NCBI RefSeq assembly: GCF_013369485.1
Contig: NZ_JABWEB010000026.1
Location: 1 to 56,666 of the forward strand
DNA from: Massilia sp. BJB1822
Lineage (GTDB): Bacteria > Pseudomonadota > Gammaproteobacteria > Burkholderiales > Burkholderiaceae_D
DNA: 56,666 nt
Direction: 5' to 3'
Position 1 is the first letter of the stretch. The number at the start of each line of letters is the position of its first letter. The notes under the pieces were generated by a model. That model saw nothing but the letters and a program-made list of their open reading frames with translations. It was not told the DNA's origin and did not search any database. A program made the position numbers and the translations under genes. This document shows positions 31,702-40,075 of the stretch, piece after piece.

Positions 31702-34700
31702 ATGAGCTACCTATCGTTCCATTCGGCAGCCGCTCCTTCCGCCCCCAGCGTGCACAAGGCAGGCTCCCTGCGCTCGGCCTATTCCAACTGGCTGATCGCC
31801 AACCACGGCGACCAGTACCGCGCCACTGTGCAGCAGCAGTTGCGGCGACCTCAGGCGCGGCGCCTGCATGCCGCCGTGAACGGCGCTGCTCCCGGCCAGG
31901 AAAACGCCGCGCCGCTGGTGGGCATTGTCGGCGGCGGCTTCGCCGGCCTGTTCTCCGGCCTGATGCTGCAATCGCTGGGCATAGGTTGCGAGCTATATGA
32001 AAGTTCCGACCGCGTGGGCGGCCGCATCCGCACCTGGTATTCCAGCGACTACGATCCGCGCAACAAGGACAAGGCTGGCCTGTACGGCGAAGTCGGCGGC
32101 ATGCGCCTGCCGCAGTTCTCCTTCGATATGCTGCCCGTGCAGCAGCTCTCGCTGGCGGTGAACACCGTGCTGGAACGGAATGGCCTGGAGCAGCAAAAAG
32201 TCTACTGGCGCAAGTTCTATTACAACTCGCCGCAGCAGCGCATGCGCTTCAACAATATGGCCAAGCCGATCGAGGCCAAGGATTCCAGCCTGAACACCCT
32301 GAACTTCAATCAGCGCGCCGGCGGCGACGTGCCCGATATCTGGCTGACGGAAACAACCGGCAGCGACGGCAGCAAATACCTGCCTATCAATATGATTCTC
32401 GACCAGGTCAACAAGCCCTTCCTGGATGCGATCAACCGCTCCTTCGCCGAAGGCTTCAATATGATGATGGAGTACGACCAGTACTCCATGTGGGACTACC
32501 TGACCACGGTCTTCACGCTGGGCGATCTGCAGCAATACTACGATCCGGCCATGGGCGCCAAGAGCGACCTGCTGCCCTGGTCCGTGGTCAGCTATCTGGA
32601 AACCACCAATGTCGGCACCGGCATGTATTCCGTCTCTTTCGTGGAGATGGTGATTGCCGTGTACGACTGGGGCGGCAGCAAGAACCCGTATCAGCCCGGC
32701 GACCAGGCGGTGTATATGTTGACGGTGGACCAGGGCATGCAGCGCTTCCCGGATGCCTGCCGCACGGTGCTCGACCTGGGCGTGGGCGTGCTGCCGCCGG
32801 ACGGCTATACGGCCCAGGTGCAGGTCGGCATTCAGCAGAATTCCAGCGGCGCCTATTCCTATACCGCGCCCAATCTGACGCCCGACGCCAGGCCGCCGTC
32901 CTACCAGCCGGAGCAGCCCGTGCCGCGCGACCCATCGCCCAAACAGCAGCGCGTCTTCCTCGAACACAAGGTGATGGCGCTGGATCACGATGGCGCGCTA
33001 TACGACGGCCATGGCGGCATCAAGATGCGGATCCGCGATGAACGCCAGCCGGGCCAGCCGCTGATCGAAAAGCAGTACCCCTACGTCATTACAACACTGC
33101 CGAATGGCTGCTATCTGAACGGCGATTTCAAAACCAATCTGCTGCAAGAGATCAGCTTCGCCAAGGCGCAGGCGATCCGCGAATGCGACTTCATGCCGGC
33201 GTTTAAAGCCTTCCTCACTTTCCGGACGCAGTTTTGGGCCAAGCTGGGCAAGCGCCAGGACAAAGGCCTGGGCGCGGCATCGACCGACCGCCCCAACCGC
33301 CAGATCATCTATCCATCCTACGGCTATGACGGTACGGGCGGCGTGCTGCAGGTGTACTGCTGGGCGCAGGATGCGGAAAGGCTGGGCGCCCTGGACGACC
33401 GTGGCCGCGTGGCCGAATGCCTGAAAGGCATCGCCTACCTCTACCCCGAAGTCGATATCGAGCGCGAGTTCGCCGGCTACGACGACGGCAAAACGACCCG
33501 CACCTGGTTCTGGGACCAGCATGCGGGCGGCGGCGCCTTTGCGCTGTTCAATCCCGGCCAGTTCAAGAACATCTATCCCTCGCTGCTGACGCCCGAATTC
33601 GGCGGCTGCCTGAACTTCGCGGGAGAATGCTGCTCCGTGCACCATGGCTGGATTGTTGGCGCGCTCGATTCGGCCTACAACGCCGTGTATCACATCCTGC
33701 AGCAGTCCGGGGCGCACGACAAGATCGAACAGCTGAAGCATACCTGGGGCGATTACGCGCCGCCCGATGTGGGCGGCGATCCCGCCACGGCCAATGAGCT
33801 GGAATACGCCTACGAATACAAGCCGGAGGACCGCAAAGCCAACTCGATCGCGCCAGGCGCCAGCCAAAGTATTTACGGCACGTCCACCTTTTTCTTCGGC
33901 GGCACGGTGCCGGCCTTTATCGACGATTACAACAAGGTGCCGCAGTCGATGAAGAGCAGCAATGAGGACAAGCAGGTGCTGAAGATGCTCAACAACCTGT
34001 GGAACGATAACGTCGCCCTACGCGCCAAGGCACAGGCCGCAGGCAAGAGCAAGGAACAACACCACGCCGGTGCAGGCTCGGAGGCCGTGCGGCGCTTGGA
34101 AGCCATCTACTATGGCGACAACTTCCAGGCCATCCCCGCGCCGAAATTCTGGCTCAAGGACGACGACGAATTCGCCCGCCAGCAACTGGGCGGCTTCATG
34201 CCCAATCTGCTGACGGCGGTGGCCAAGCAGCAGGTGCGCCAGCTGATCGAAAGCGCCGATATCCGCCAGCCGGAAAAATTGGGCGATCTGGACGCCATCA
34301 CCTACATCGCCGACTACCGCAAATTCCTCTCCGCCTGCACAGTGACACCGGTCGGCTACTATCTGCCCAAACCCATCGTGCTCTTCACCGTGGACGAAGC
34401 AAATCAGTTGATGCCGATAGCTATACAGCTGGAGCACGGCGGCGAATTGTTCGCGCCCGATATGCCAAACGCGGAGAATGCCTGGCTGCTGGCGAAGATG
34501 CTGGTCAACTGCGCCGGACAGACCTTGCACGATGTCGGCTTCCATCAATTGCTGACCCACCAGCTCTGCTCACTGGTATCGATTTCGCTGTTCTCCGAAG
34601 AGGTGTTCAATCCCATTACCAATCCGGGATCGTCCGCCCCCTTCCAGGAACACCCCGTCTTCAAGCTGCTGCGGCCGCACGTCAGCAAGGCGCTGGAATT

Positions 34701-35682
34701 CCAGCAAACCATCTATAACCACGACTACATTCCGGGCCTGCCGGCCTTCCCCGCCACGCGCAAGGTCAGCGGCGCGCCGGGCGTGTACAACCTGGGCTTC
34801 GTGTATGACCTGATCTTCTCCTGCGGCCGCATCGGCAACTACCAGCTGCAGGACAAGATCTACAACGATCCCGGCTTCCGCTTCCTGGAGCTGGCAAATC
34901 CAATCGATGCGCGCAAACGCGGCGTGGAGAAAACGCCCTTCTCCTATCCCTACCAGCACGATGCTTCGCTGTGGTACGACGCCATTGCGCGCTTTACCTC
35001 GCAGTTCGTGGACACCTGCTATGCCAGCGATGGCGCGGTAGCGGATGACGCGCAACTGCAGCGCTTCTTCGGCAAATTGATCCCCGCCTTCAACCACAAG
35101 GTCGACATGCCGCCCGCCGCGCGCTTCCCGCAGCAGGTCGTCACCAGGGATCTGCTCAAGGAAGTGCTCAGCATGTTCGTCTGGCAGTTCTCGGTGCAGC
35201 ACACCGTCGTCAACGACGGCGCCTACAACCACGCCGCCTTTGTGCCGAATGCCTCGACCCTGATGTATGCGCCGCCGGCCGGCAAGCCATCCGCGCAATG
35301 GAGCGCGGACGATGTGCTGGCCTGCCTGCCGTCGAACAGCGTGCTCTATCCATCGCTCGGCAATATGAACTTCATGGACGTGCAGATCAACGCCTCGGTC
35401 ACAGGCCAAGGTCCCTACCCCGAAACCATTTTGGGACGCATGACGCTGGCGCCATCCATCGACATCCTGCAGGACAGCTATGCCTTCAGCGACGCCAGGC
35501 TGCGCGCGGTGGTGGATGACTTCTACCAATCGGCCCGCCGGGTGGGCGATGCGATCCAGCTGCGGCAGGCAAAGGATACGGCGCGCTATCTGGAGCTGCA
35601 TCCCGATGCGCAGTCCGTGCCGGAGACGGTGACGTTTAACCTGATCTCGCCGGTGAATGTGATGAATACGATTCAGACCTAA
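31702..35682 (+). CDS. Flavin amine oxidase - lipoxygenase fusion protein
   Basis: 1326 residues, two enzymes in one chain. Residues about 70-690 form an FAD-dependent amine/L-amino-acid oxidase domain: GIVGGGFAG (74-82), ELYESSDRVGGRIRT, GEVGGMRLP and, at its end, FAGECCSVHHGWIVGALDSAYNAV. Residues about 730-1326 form a lipoxygenase domain: WLLAKMLVNCAGQTLHDVG, the iron motif HQLLTH with His948 and His953, EHPVFKLLRPH, and QHTVVNDGAYNH with His1167 and Asn1171. These match the plant/animal lipoxygenase iron ligands His-x4-His and His-x3-Asn. The usual C-terminal Ile ligand is absent; the chain ends ...NTIQT. There is no signal peptide. AGAGGA precedes the ATG. It is monocistronic, between two terminators. 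Substrates are unknown; dioxygenation of a polyunsaturated acid plus amine oxidation is expected from the domains. Confidence 0.85.
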   Translation: MSYLSFHSAAAPSAPSVHKAGSLRSAYSNWLIANHGDQYRATVQQQLRRPQARRLHAAVNGAAPGQENAAPLVGIVGGGFAGLFSGLMLQSLGIGCELYESSDRVGGRIRTWYSSDYDPRNKDKAGLYGEVGGMRLPQFSFDMLPVQQLSLAVNTVLERNGLEQQKVYWRKFYYNSPQQRMRFNNMAKPIEAKDSSLNTLNFNQRAGGDVPDIWLTETTGSDGSKYLPINMILDQVNKPFLDAINRSFAEGFNMMMEYDQYSMWDYLTTVFTLGDLQQYYDPAMGAKSDLLPWSVVSYLETTNVGTGMYSVSFVEMVIAVYDWGGSKNPYQPGDQAVYMLTVDQGMQRFPDACRTVLDLGVGVLPPDGYTAQVQVGIQQNSSGAYSYTAPNLTPDARPPSYQPEQPVPRDPSPKQQRVFLEHKVMALDHDGALYDGHGGIKMRIRDERQPGQPLIEKQYPYVITTLPNGCYLNGDFKTNLLQEISFAKAQAIRECDFMPAFKAFLTFRTQFWAKLGKRQDKGLGAASTDRPNRQIIYPSYGYDGTGGVLQVYCWAQDAERLGALDDRGRVAECLKGIAYLYPEVDIEREFAGYDDGKTTRTWFWDQHAGGGAFALFNPGQFKNIYPSLLTPEFGGCLNFAGECCSVHHGWIVGALDSAYNAVYHILQQSGAHDKIEQLKHTWGDYAPPDVGGDPATANELEYAYEYKPEDRKANSIAPGASQSIYGTSTFFFGGTVPAFIDDYNKVPQSMKSSNEDKQVLKMLNNLWNDNVALRAKAQAAGKSKEQHHAGAGSEAVRRLEAIYYGDNFQAIPAPKFWLKDDDEFARQQLGGFMPNLLTAVAKQQVRQLIESADIRQPEKLGDLDAITYIADYRKFLSACTVTPVGYYLPKPIVLFTVDEANQLMPIAIQLEHGGELFAPDMPNAENAWLLAKMLVNCAGQTLHDVGFHQLLTHQLCSLVSISLFSEEVFNPITNPGSSAPFQEHPVFKLLRPHVSKALEFQQTIYNHDYIPGLPAFPATRKVSGAPGVYNLGFVYDLIFSCGRIGNYQLQDKIYNDPGFRFLELANPIDARKRGVEKTPFSYPYQHDASLWYDAIARFTSQFVDTCYASDGAVADDAQLQRFFGKLIPAFNHKVDMPPAARFPQQVVTRDLLKEVLSMFVWQFSVQHTVVNDGAYNHAAFVPNASTLMYAPPAGKPSAQWSADDVLACLPSNSVLYPSLGNMNFMDVQINASVTGQGPYPETILGRMTLAPSIDILQDSYAFSDARLRAVVDDFYQSARRVGDAIQLRQAKDTARYLELHPDAQSVPETVTFNLISPVNVMNTIQT

Positions 35683-35693
35683 GCAGCGCTTGG

Positions 35694-35722
35694 GGCGGCG
35701 GCCTTGCGCCGCCGCTTTCTTT
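35694..35722 (+). terminator. Terminator after the fusion gene
   Basis: GGCGGCG (35694-35700) pairs with CGCCGCC (35707-35713) around GCCTTG and is followed by GCTTTCTTTC. It separates the fusion gene from the convergent hicB. Confidence 0.6.
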
Positions 35723-35724
35723 CA

Positions 35725-36150
35725 TCACGTTTTGCTTGTTTTCAGGGCCGTTTCATCGTTAATCAGTTTTACGGCAGCCCGCGCCAGCAAACCGCTGCGG
35801 GTTTCATGACGTTCATCTGCGTACTTATCGATCTTGCTGAGAACAAAGCGGGGCAAGCTGATATTGATCCTCTCAGGTTTGCTATCAAGCTTGCTTAGAT
35901 CGACATTTACAAGCGCCCAGATAGCGCCCTCGTATTCTGGACGCTCACGCAGACATTCAATATCCGACGGTATCACCTCAATATTTTCGCCAAGCTCCAG
36001 CAGCGTTTCGATGTGACTGGCGATGGCCTCTTTCACGTTGCGAAGCGCGTCCCCAATCGTGTCTCCCCACGAATGGCAGCCACTGATATCAGGCACGCTC
36101 ACGCCATATACGCTGCCTTCATCCTTAAAAATTATGACTGGAAGATCCAT
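35725..36150 (-). CDS. hicB: HicB family antitoxin
   Basis: 141 residues. The N-terminal HicB fold is seen in IIFKDEGSVYGVSVPDISGCHSWGDTIGDALRNVKEAIASHIETLLELG. The C-terminal part INISLPRFVLSKIDKYADERHETRSGLLARAAVKLI is a ribbon-helix-helix DNA-binding domain. It neutralises HicA and represses the operon. The gene follows hicA after 11 bases. A palindrome before hicA (36363-36378) is its likely operator. Confidence 0.93.
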   Translation of the reverse strand: MDLPVIIFKDEGSVYGVSVPDISGCHSWGDTIGDALRNVKEAIASHIETLLELGENIEVIPSDIECLRERPEYEGAIWALVNVDLSKLDSKPERINISLPRFVLSKIDKYADERHETRSGLLARAAVKLINDETALKTSKT

Positions 36151-36161
36151 GCCTACCTCTT

Positions 36162-36344
36162 CTACTTCAACCCAGCATCATGCAGGATGCGACGCCACGT
36201 CCCTGCGGGTAAATCCTTCTTGGGATGCGGCACGGTAATCAAACCATTCTTTCCAGGATGCCTGAAATGATGATGGCTGCCTCTGATCCGTACAAGCTGC
36301 CATCCATCTGCCTTCAGCATCTCAATTAAGGTTTTGGAGTTCAT
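36162..36344 (-). CDS. hicA: HicA family mRNA interferase toxin
   Basis: 60 residues, the normal HicA size, with the double-stranded-RNA-binding-like fold: LIEMLKADGWQLVRIRGSHHHFRHPGKNGLITVPHPKKDLPAGTWRRILHDAGL. The catalytic His is in GSHHHFRHP. HicA cleaves mRNA in the absence of HicB. It is first in a hicA-hicB operon in the accessory patch beside tRNA-Ser. Confidence 0.93.
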   Translation of the reverse strand: MNSKTLIEMLKADGWQLVRIRGSHHHFRHPGKNGLITVPHPKKDLPAGTWRRILHDAGLK

Positions 36345-36362
36345 CTGACGCTCATGGAGCTT

Positions 36363-36378
36363 TGTGTAGTTTTACACA
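36363..36378 (-). promoter_or_regulatory. Palindrome upstream of hicAB, probable HicB operator
   Basis: TGTGTA (36363-36368) and TACACA (36373-36378) are perfect inverted arms separated by GTTT, about 20 bases before the hicA start, where the promoter must lie. RHH-type HicB proteins bind such palindromes. Confidence 0.5.
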
Positions 36379-36571
36379 CAAAAATCGTTTGCGCAAATTT
36401 CAGGTAAAAGCAGCGCCTCACCAGCAGAGCATATGCCCTTCCCGAATATTTCCTTCTGAAAACAGCTTCACTTTAGGACGTCTAGACAGTCACTCCTTTA
36501 AGGCGGATCAGACAGGCGCGGAGGAATATCAGCGGTGTTGCCCCGCATCATGCCGGCCATCTGGCGAAAAA

Positions 36572-36614
36572 TTGATCTAGATCATGTTGCTCATGCCCAG
36601 CGGAAACGTAGCAT
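36572..36614 (+). promoter_or_regulatory. FNR-type box and -10 element upstream of the DUF3079 gene
   Basis: TTGATCTAGATCAT (36572-36585) is a near-perfect FNR/Anr site. A TAGCAT hexamer lies at 36609-36614, which would place transcription start near 36621 and the box centre at about -42, the class II activation geometry. The rest of the 320-base gap 36345-36663 shows no gene. Confidence 0.55.
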
Positions 36615-36663
36615 GGTGGATGACAGGCGCCCGTTGCCGGGAGGCCTAGAGGAGTGATGCAAA

Positions 36664-36864
36664 ATGGCCAAGAAATTCCCGATTAAACCCGTCCACCCCG
36701 AACGCATTTGCTGGGGCTGCGATAAATACTGCCCGGTCGATGCGTTGGCCTGCGGCAATGGCTCGGAACGGACCCAGCATCCAATCGAGCTGTTTGGCGA
36801 AGATTGGATGGACCCGCTGCTGCCCTTCGACTCCGACGAGCAGCCCGATGCCGCTGCCGCTTAG
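36664..36864 (+). CDS. DUF3079 domain-containing protein
   Basis: 66 residues. MAKKFPIKPVHPERICWGCDKYCPVDALACGNGSERTQHP matches the DUF3079 family, small proteins with four conserved Cys (here C-xx-C-xxx-C and a further C) that could bind a metal or iron-sulfur cluster, ending in an acidic ELFGEDW segment. GAGGAG lies nine bases before the ATG. The FNR-type site upstream suggests induction at low oxygen. Function unknown. Confidence 0.88.
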   Translation: MAKKFPIKPVHPERICWGCDKYCPVDALACGNGSERTQHPIELFGEDWMDPLLPFDSDEQPDAAAA

Positions 36865-37037
36865 ACGGCCGTCGGCAAGCGCCAATGCTGCCGAGGCCTT
36901 GCATCCGTATCATCCGCGATACTGAACTCATCAACGAGATTAAGCACGCTTGCTTAATCCATCTCCTATCGCTACTCTCGAAGCTACGATGGGCTGCAGC
37001 GCTCGGCCTACATCAGAAAAATTTCGCGGGAGCAGGT

Positions 37038-37187
37038 ATGAAATACCCGGCACGATTTGAACCCGATCCTGAGGCTGGCGGCTACGTCGTCACTTTCCGC
37101 GACATTCCGGAGTCGCTTACTCAAGGAGATGACGACGCCGAAGCGATGGAGATGGCAGAGGATGTGTTCGTTTGCTCGCGGAATTGA
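37038..37187 (+). pseudogene. Truncated hicB-like antitoxin gene interrupted by an IS remnant
   Basis: The first about 42 codons are a good HicB N-terminus (MKYPARFEPDPEAGGYVV, then TFRDIPESLTQGDDDAEAM). The frame then enters the IS21-like end at 37165 and stops at 37187. The RHH or C-terminal part is missing. A GGGAGCAGG site before the ATG survives. No matching hicA is seen in the 170 bases upstream. It is a different lineage from the intact hicB at 35725. Confidence 0.7.
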
Positions 37188-37533
37188 CCCACTCCAGTTG
37201 ACCCACCTTCCACTGCCTGGCAAATGCGGCTACGCGGTCATATGACCCTTCATACCCCAGCTCCTTAAGATCCAGATGGAGCTGCTTTAGATTGCGTCGC
37301 TGCTTGCGGGGCTTGCTTGCCTCGGCCTTTAGCCAGGCTGAAAGCTGCACCGAATACTTGTCTAAGACGCTTGATGATCGCCGCTCCGCATAGGAGGGCT
37401 CTGTGGTTTCCGACCGTAGATATCGCCGGACGGTATTGCGAGAAATGCCCAGTCTCCTCGCGATTTCCCGGAGAGGCATCTGGTCACGAAGGTGCCAGCG
37501 TCGAATTATGCCGAGTAAAGCCACGTCGATCAC
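37165..37533 (-). pseudogene. IS21 transposase IstA, N-terminal fragment
   Basis: From a GTG at 37533 about 110 residues match the IstA N-terminus: IIRRWHLRDQMPLREIARRLGISRNTVRRYLRSE is the helix-turn-helix, followed by LDKYSVQLSAWLKAEASKPRKQRRNLKQLHLDLKELGYEGSYDRVAAFARQWK. It then runs into the element's terminal sequence and out into the flanking hicB remnant. The DDE catalytic domain is absent, so it cannot transpose by itself. Confidence 0.8.
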
Positions 37534-37638
37534 TCCGATCTCCTGCCAAAAGGACAGGAACGATTGTGCTATGAACGTGGGTCAGATTCCGTTGCAAATT
37601 CGTGGGGAAGGTGGGTCAATTTTCAACGCAAATCAACA
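37165..37638 (-). mobile_element. Internally deleted IS21-family element
   Basis: 474 bases bounded by imperfect inverted ends: TGTTCGTTTGC...AATTGACCCAC at 37165 and, on the other strand, TGTTGATTTGC...AATTGACCCACC at 37638, both starting with TG as expected for IS21. Inside is only the first part of an istA transposase, joined directly to the far end of the element, where GGTGGGTCAA occurs twice. istB and most of istA are gone. No target duplication is seen (GATG on the left, GGGG on the right), so one flank was probably lost or rearranged. Confidence 0.7.
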
Positions 37639-37711
37639 GGGGGCGACCCGCAACACGTCAAAAGCATTAAATTAAGCGATTTCGGGATGTGGGCCTGGAT
37701 GTGGGACAAAA

Positions 37712-37736
37712 TAAAAAAGCGCCCCGAAAGGCGCTT
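37712..37736 (-). terminator. Terminator of the tRNA-Ser transcript
   Basis: On the minus strand AAGCGCC pairs with GGCGCTT (fwd 37730-37736 and 37717-37723) and a U-run follows (fwd TAAAAA at 37712-37717). Confidence 0.75.
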
Positions 37737-37750
37737 ATTTACTAGATTCT

Positions 37751-37841
37751 TGGCGGAGAGAGGGGGATTCGAACCCCCGATAGGCTATGAACCTATACAC
37801 GCTTTCCAGGCGTGCGACTTAAACCACTCATCCATCTCTCC
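37751..37841 (-). tRNA. tRNA-Ser (anticodon GGA)
   Basis: Read on the minus strand: acceptor GGAGAGA pairs with TCTCTCC, then discriminator G and an encoded CCA. The anticodon loop CTGGAAA gives GGA. A long class II variable arm (GTATAGGTTCATAGCCTAT) and a T-arm with GGTTCGAATC confirm tRNA-Ser. It borders the accessory patch with hicAB and the IS remnant, a common insertion point for islands. Confidence 0.96.
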
Positions 37842-37955
37842 TGCATCTCTCACACTACTTGCGAGAGGCGCAGATTATAGCAAGGATCCCGTAGAGTACA
37901 AAGTTTTTTTTCGGAAAGGGCTGCTACCAACATTGCCACAGCCCTCCCCTCCCGC

Positions 37956-39953
37956 TTAAGCGGTCTCTTTGAGCTGCTCCAGAATCGCCGGATTTTCCAG
38001 TGTGGAGACGTCCTGCGTGATGACCTCGCCTTTGGCCAGCACGCGCAGCAGGCGGCGCATGATCTTGCCGGAGCGGGTCTTGGGCAGGTTGTCGCCGAAG
38101 CGGATTTCCTTCGGCTTGGCGATCGGGCCAATCTCCTTGCCGACCCAGTTGCGCAGCTCGAGCGCCAGCTTCTTGGCATCTTCGCCGGTCGGACGCGCTT
38201 GCTTCAGGACGACGAAGGCGCAGATCGATTCGCCGGTGGTGTCGTCGGGCTTGCCGACCACGGCGGCTTCGGCCACCAGCGGGTTGGCGACCAGGGCGCT
38301 TTCGATTTCCATCGTACCCATGCGGTGGCCCGACACGTTCAGCACATCGTCGATGCGGCCGGTGATGGTGAAATAGGCGGTGTCCTTATTGCGGATGGCG
38401 CCGTCTCCGGCCAGATACATGCGGCCGCCCAGCTCGTCGGGGAAGTAGCTGGTCTTGAAGCGCTCGGGATTGCCCCAGATGGTGCGGATCATCGAAGGCC
38501 ATGGACGCTTGACCACCAGGATGCCGCCCTGCCCGTTCGGCACGTCGGCGCCGGATTCATCGACGATGGCGGTCATGATGCCGGGCAGCGGCAGAGTGCA
38601 GGAACCGGGCACCATCGGCGTGGCGCCGGGCAGCGGACTGATCATGTGGCCGCCGGTTTCGGTCTGCCAGAAGGTGTCGACGATCGGGCATTTTTCCTGG
38701 CCCACATTGCGGTAGTACCACATCCACGCTTCGGGATTGATCGGCTCGCCCACCGTGCCCAGCAGGCGCAGGGAGTTCAGATCGTAGTTCTTCGGATGCA
38801 CTTTCGGATCGACGTCGGCCGCCTTGATCAGCGAGCGGATAGCGGTCGGCGCGGTGTAGAAGATGCTGACCTTGTGCTTGGCGATGGTTTCCCAGAAGCG
38901 GCCGGCGTTCGGGTAGGTCGGCACGCCCTCGAAGATGATCTGGGTGGCGCCCACGGCGGTCGGGCCATAGGCGATATAGCTGTGGCCGGTGACCCAGCCG
39001 ATGTCGGCGGTGCACCAGTAGACGTCGTTCGGCTTGATGTCGAAGGTCCACTTCATGGTCAGTGCGGCCCACAGCAGGTAGCCGCCGCTCGAATGCTGCA
39101 CGCCTTTCGGGGTGCCGGTGGAGCCGGAGGTGTACAGGATGAACAGCGGGTGTTCGGCGTCGACCCATTCCGGTTCGCATTCGGCGGACTGCGTCGCCAC
39201 CAGGTCGTGCAGCCAGATATCGCGGCCGGCCGTGAAGCCGACGTTGCCGCCCGTACGTTTGTAGACGATCACGTTTTTGATCGAGTCGCAGCCGCCCATG
39301 GCCAGCGCTTCGTCGACGATGGCTTTCAGCGGCAGCTGTTTGCCGCCGCGCAGTTGCTCGTCGCCGGTGATCACGGCCACGGCGCCGGCGTCGATGATGC
39401 GCTCCTGTAGCGATTTGGCGGAGAAGCCGCCGAACACCACGGAATGGGTGGCGCCGATGCGAGCGCAGGCCTGCATGGCGGCCACGCCTTCCACCGACAT
39501 CGACATATAAATAATGACGCGGTCGCCCTTCTTGATGCCCAGCGATTTCAGGCCGTTGGCGAATTTGCTGACTTTCTCATGCAGCTCTTTGTAGCTGACT
39601 TTGGTGACCTGGCCGTCGTCGGCTTCGAAGATGATGGCGGTCTTCTCGGCGTTGCCGTTAGTCAGATTGCGGTCCAGGCAGTTGTAGGACACGTTCAGCT
39701 TGCCGTCCTCGAACCATTTGTAGAACGGCGCATTGTCTTCGTTCAGGGTGCGCGTGAAGGGCTGCTTCCATTCGATGTTCTCGCGCGCCAGACGGGCCCA
39801 GAAGCCTTCGTAATCGCGCGCGGCTTCGTCGCACAGCGCCTGGTAGGCGGCCATGCCGGAAATGGCGGCCTTGTCGGTAAAGGCAGCGGGCGGTGCGAAA
39901 ATACGGGATTCCATTGGGCCTTGCTGCTCGGTGCCTTGCGGGGTGGCGGTCAT
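37956..39953 (-). CDS. acs: Acetyl-CoA synthetase
   Basis: 665 residues, the usual Acs length. It converts acetate, ATP and CoA to acetyl-CoA via acetyl-AMP. The adenylate-forming motifs are present: YTSGSTGTPKGVQHSSGGY (P-loop), DTFWQTETGGHMISPLPG and YLAGDGAIRNKDTAYFTITGRIDDVLNVSGHRMGT. Near the C-terminus LPKTRSGKIMRR has the lysine that is acetylated to switch the enzyme off. The start at 39953 is preferred over the ATG at 39965 because GGAG lies six bases upstream of it. It is monocistronic; no acetylase gene is adjacent. Confidence 0.96.
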   Translation of the reverse strand: MTATPQGTEQQGPMESRIFAPPAAFTDKAAISGMAAYQALCDEAARDYEGFWARLARENIEWKQPFTRTLNEDNAPFYKWFEDGKLNVSYNCLDRNLTNGNAEKTAIIFEADDGQVTKVSYKELHEKVSKFANGLKSLGIKKGDRVIIYMSMSVEGVAAMQACARIGATHSVVFGGFSAKSLQERIIDAGAVAVITGDEQLRGGKQLPLKAIVDEALAMGGCDSIKNVIVYKRTGGNVGFTAGRDIWLHDLVATQSAECEPEWVDAEHPLFILYTSGSTGTPKGVQHSSGGYLLWAALTMKWTFDIKPNDVYWCTADIGWVTGHSYIAYGPTAVGATQIIFEGVPTYPNAGRFWETIAKHKVSIFYTAPTAIRSLIKAADVDPKVHPKNYDLNSLRLLGTVGEPINPEAWMWYYRNVGQEKCPIVDTFWQTETGGHMISPLPGATPMVPGSCTLPLPGIMTAIVDESGADVPNGQGGILVVKRPWPSMIRTIWGNPERFKTSYFPDELGGRMYLAGDGAIRNKDTAYFTITGRIDDVLNVSGHRMGTMEIESALVANPLVAEAAVVGKPDDTTGESICAFVVLKQARPTGEDAKKLALELRNWVGKEIGPIAKPKEIRFGDNLPKTRSGKIMRRLLRVLAKGEVITQDVSTLENPAILEQLKETA

Positions 39954-40075
39954 GCTTGTCTCCATCCAAGTTAATTAGTTTGCCAACAACATTAGACCCG
40001 ATCGCTTACTAAGTCCTTACAGGCTTCTTTTTACCGGCCCGCTTGCTCTCTTAAGCTTTTTGGCAACTTGGTCAC

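Noticed and set aside
37639..37750. Integrase remnant between the IS element and tRNA-Ser
   Set aside because: About 110 bases with no recognisable integrase sequence; only a tRNA terminator can be supported.
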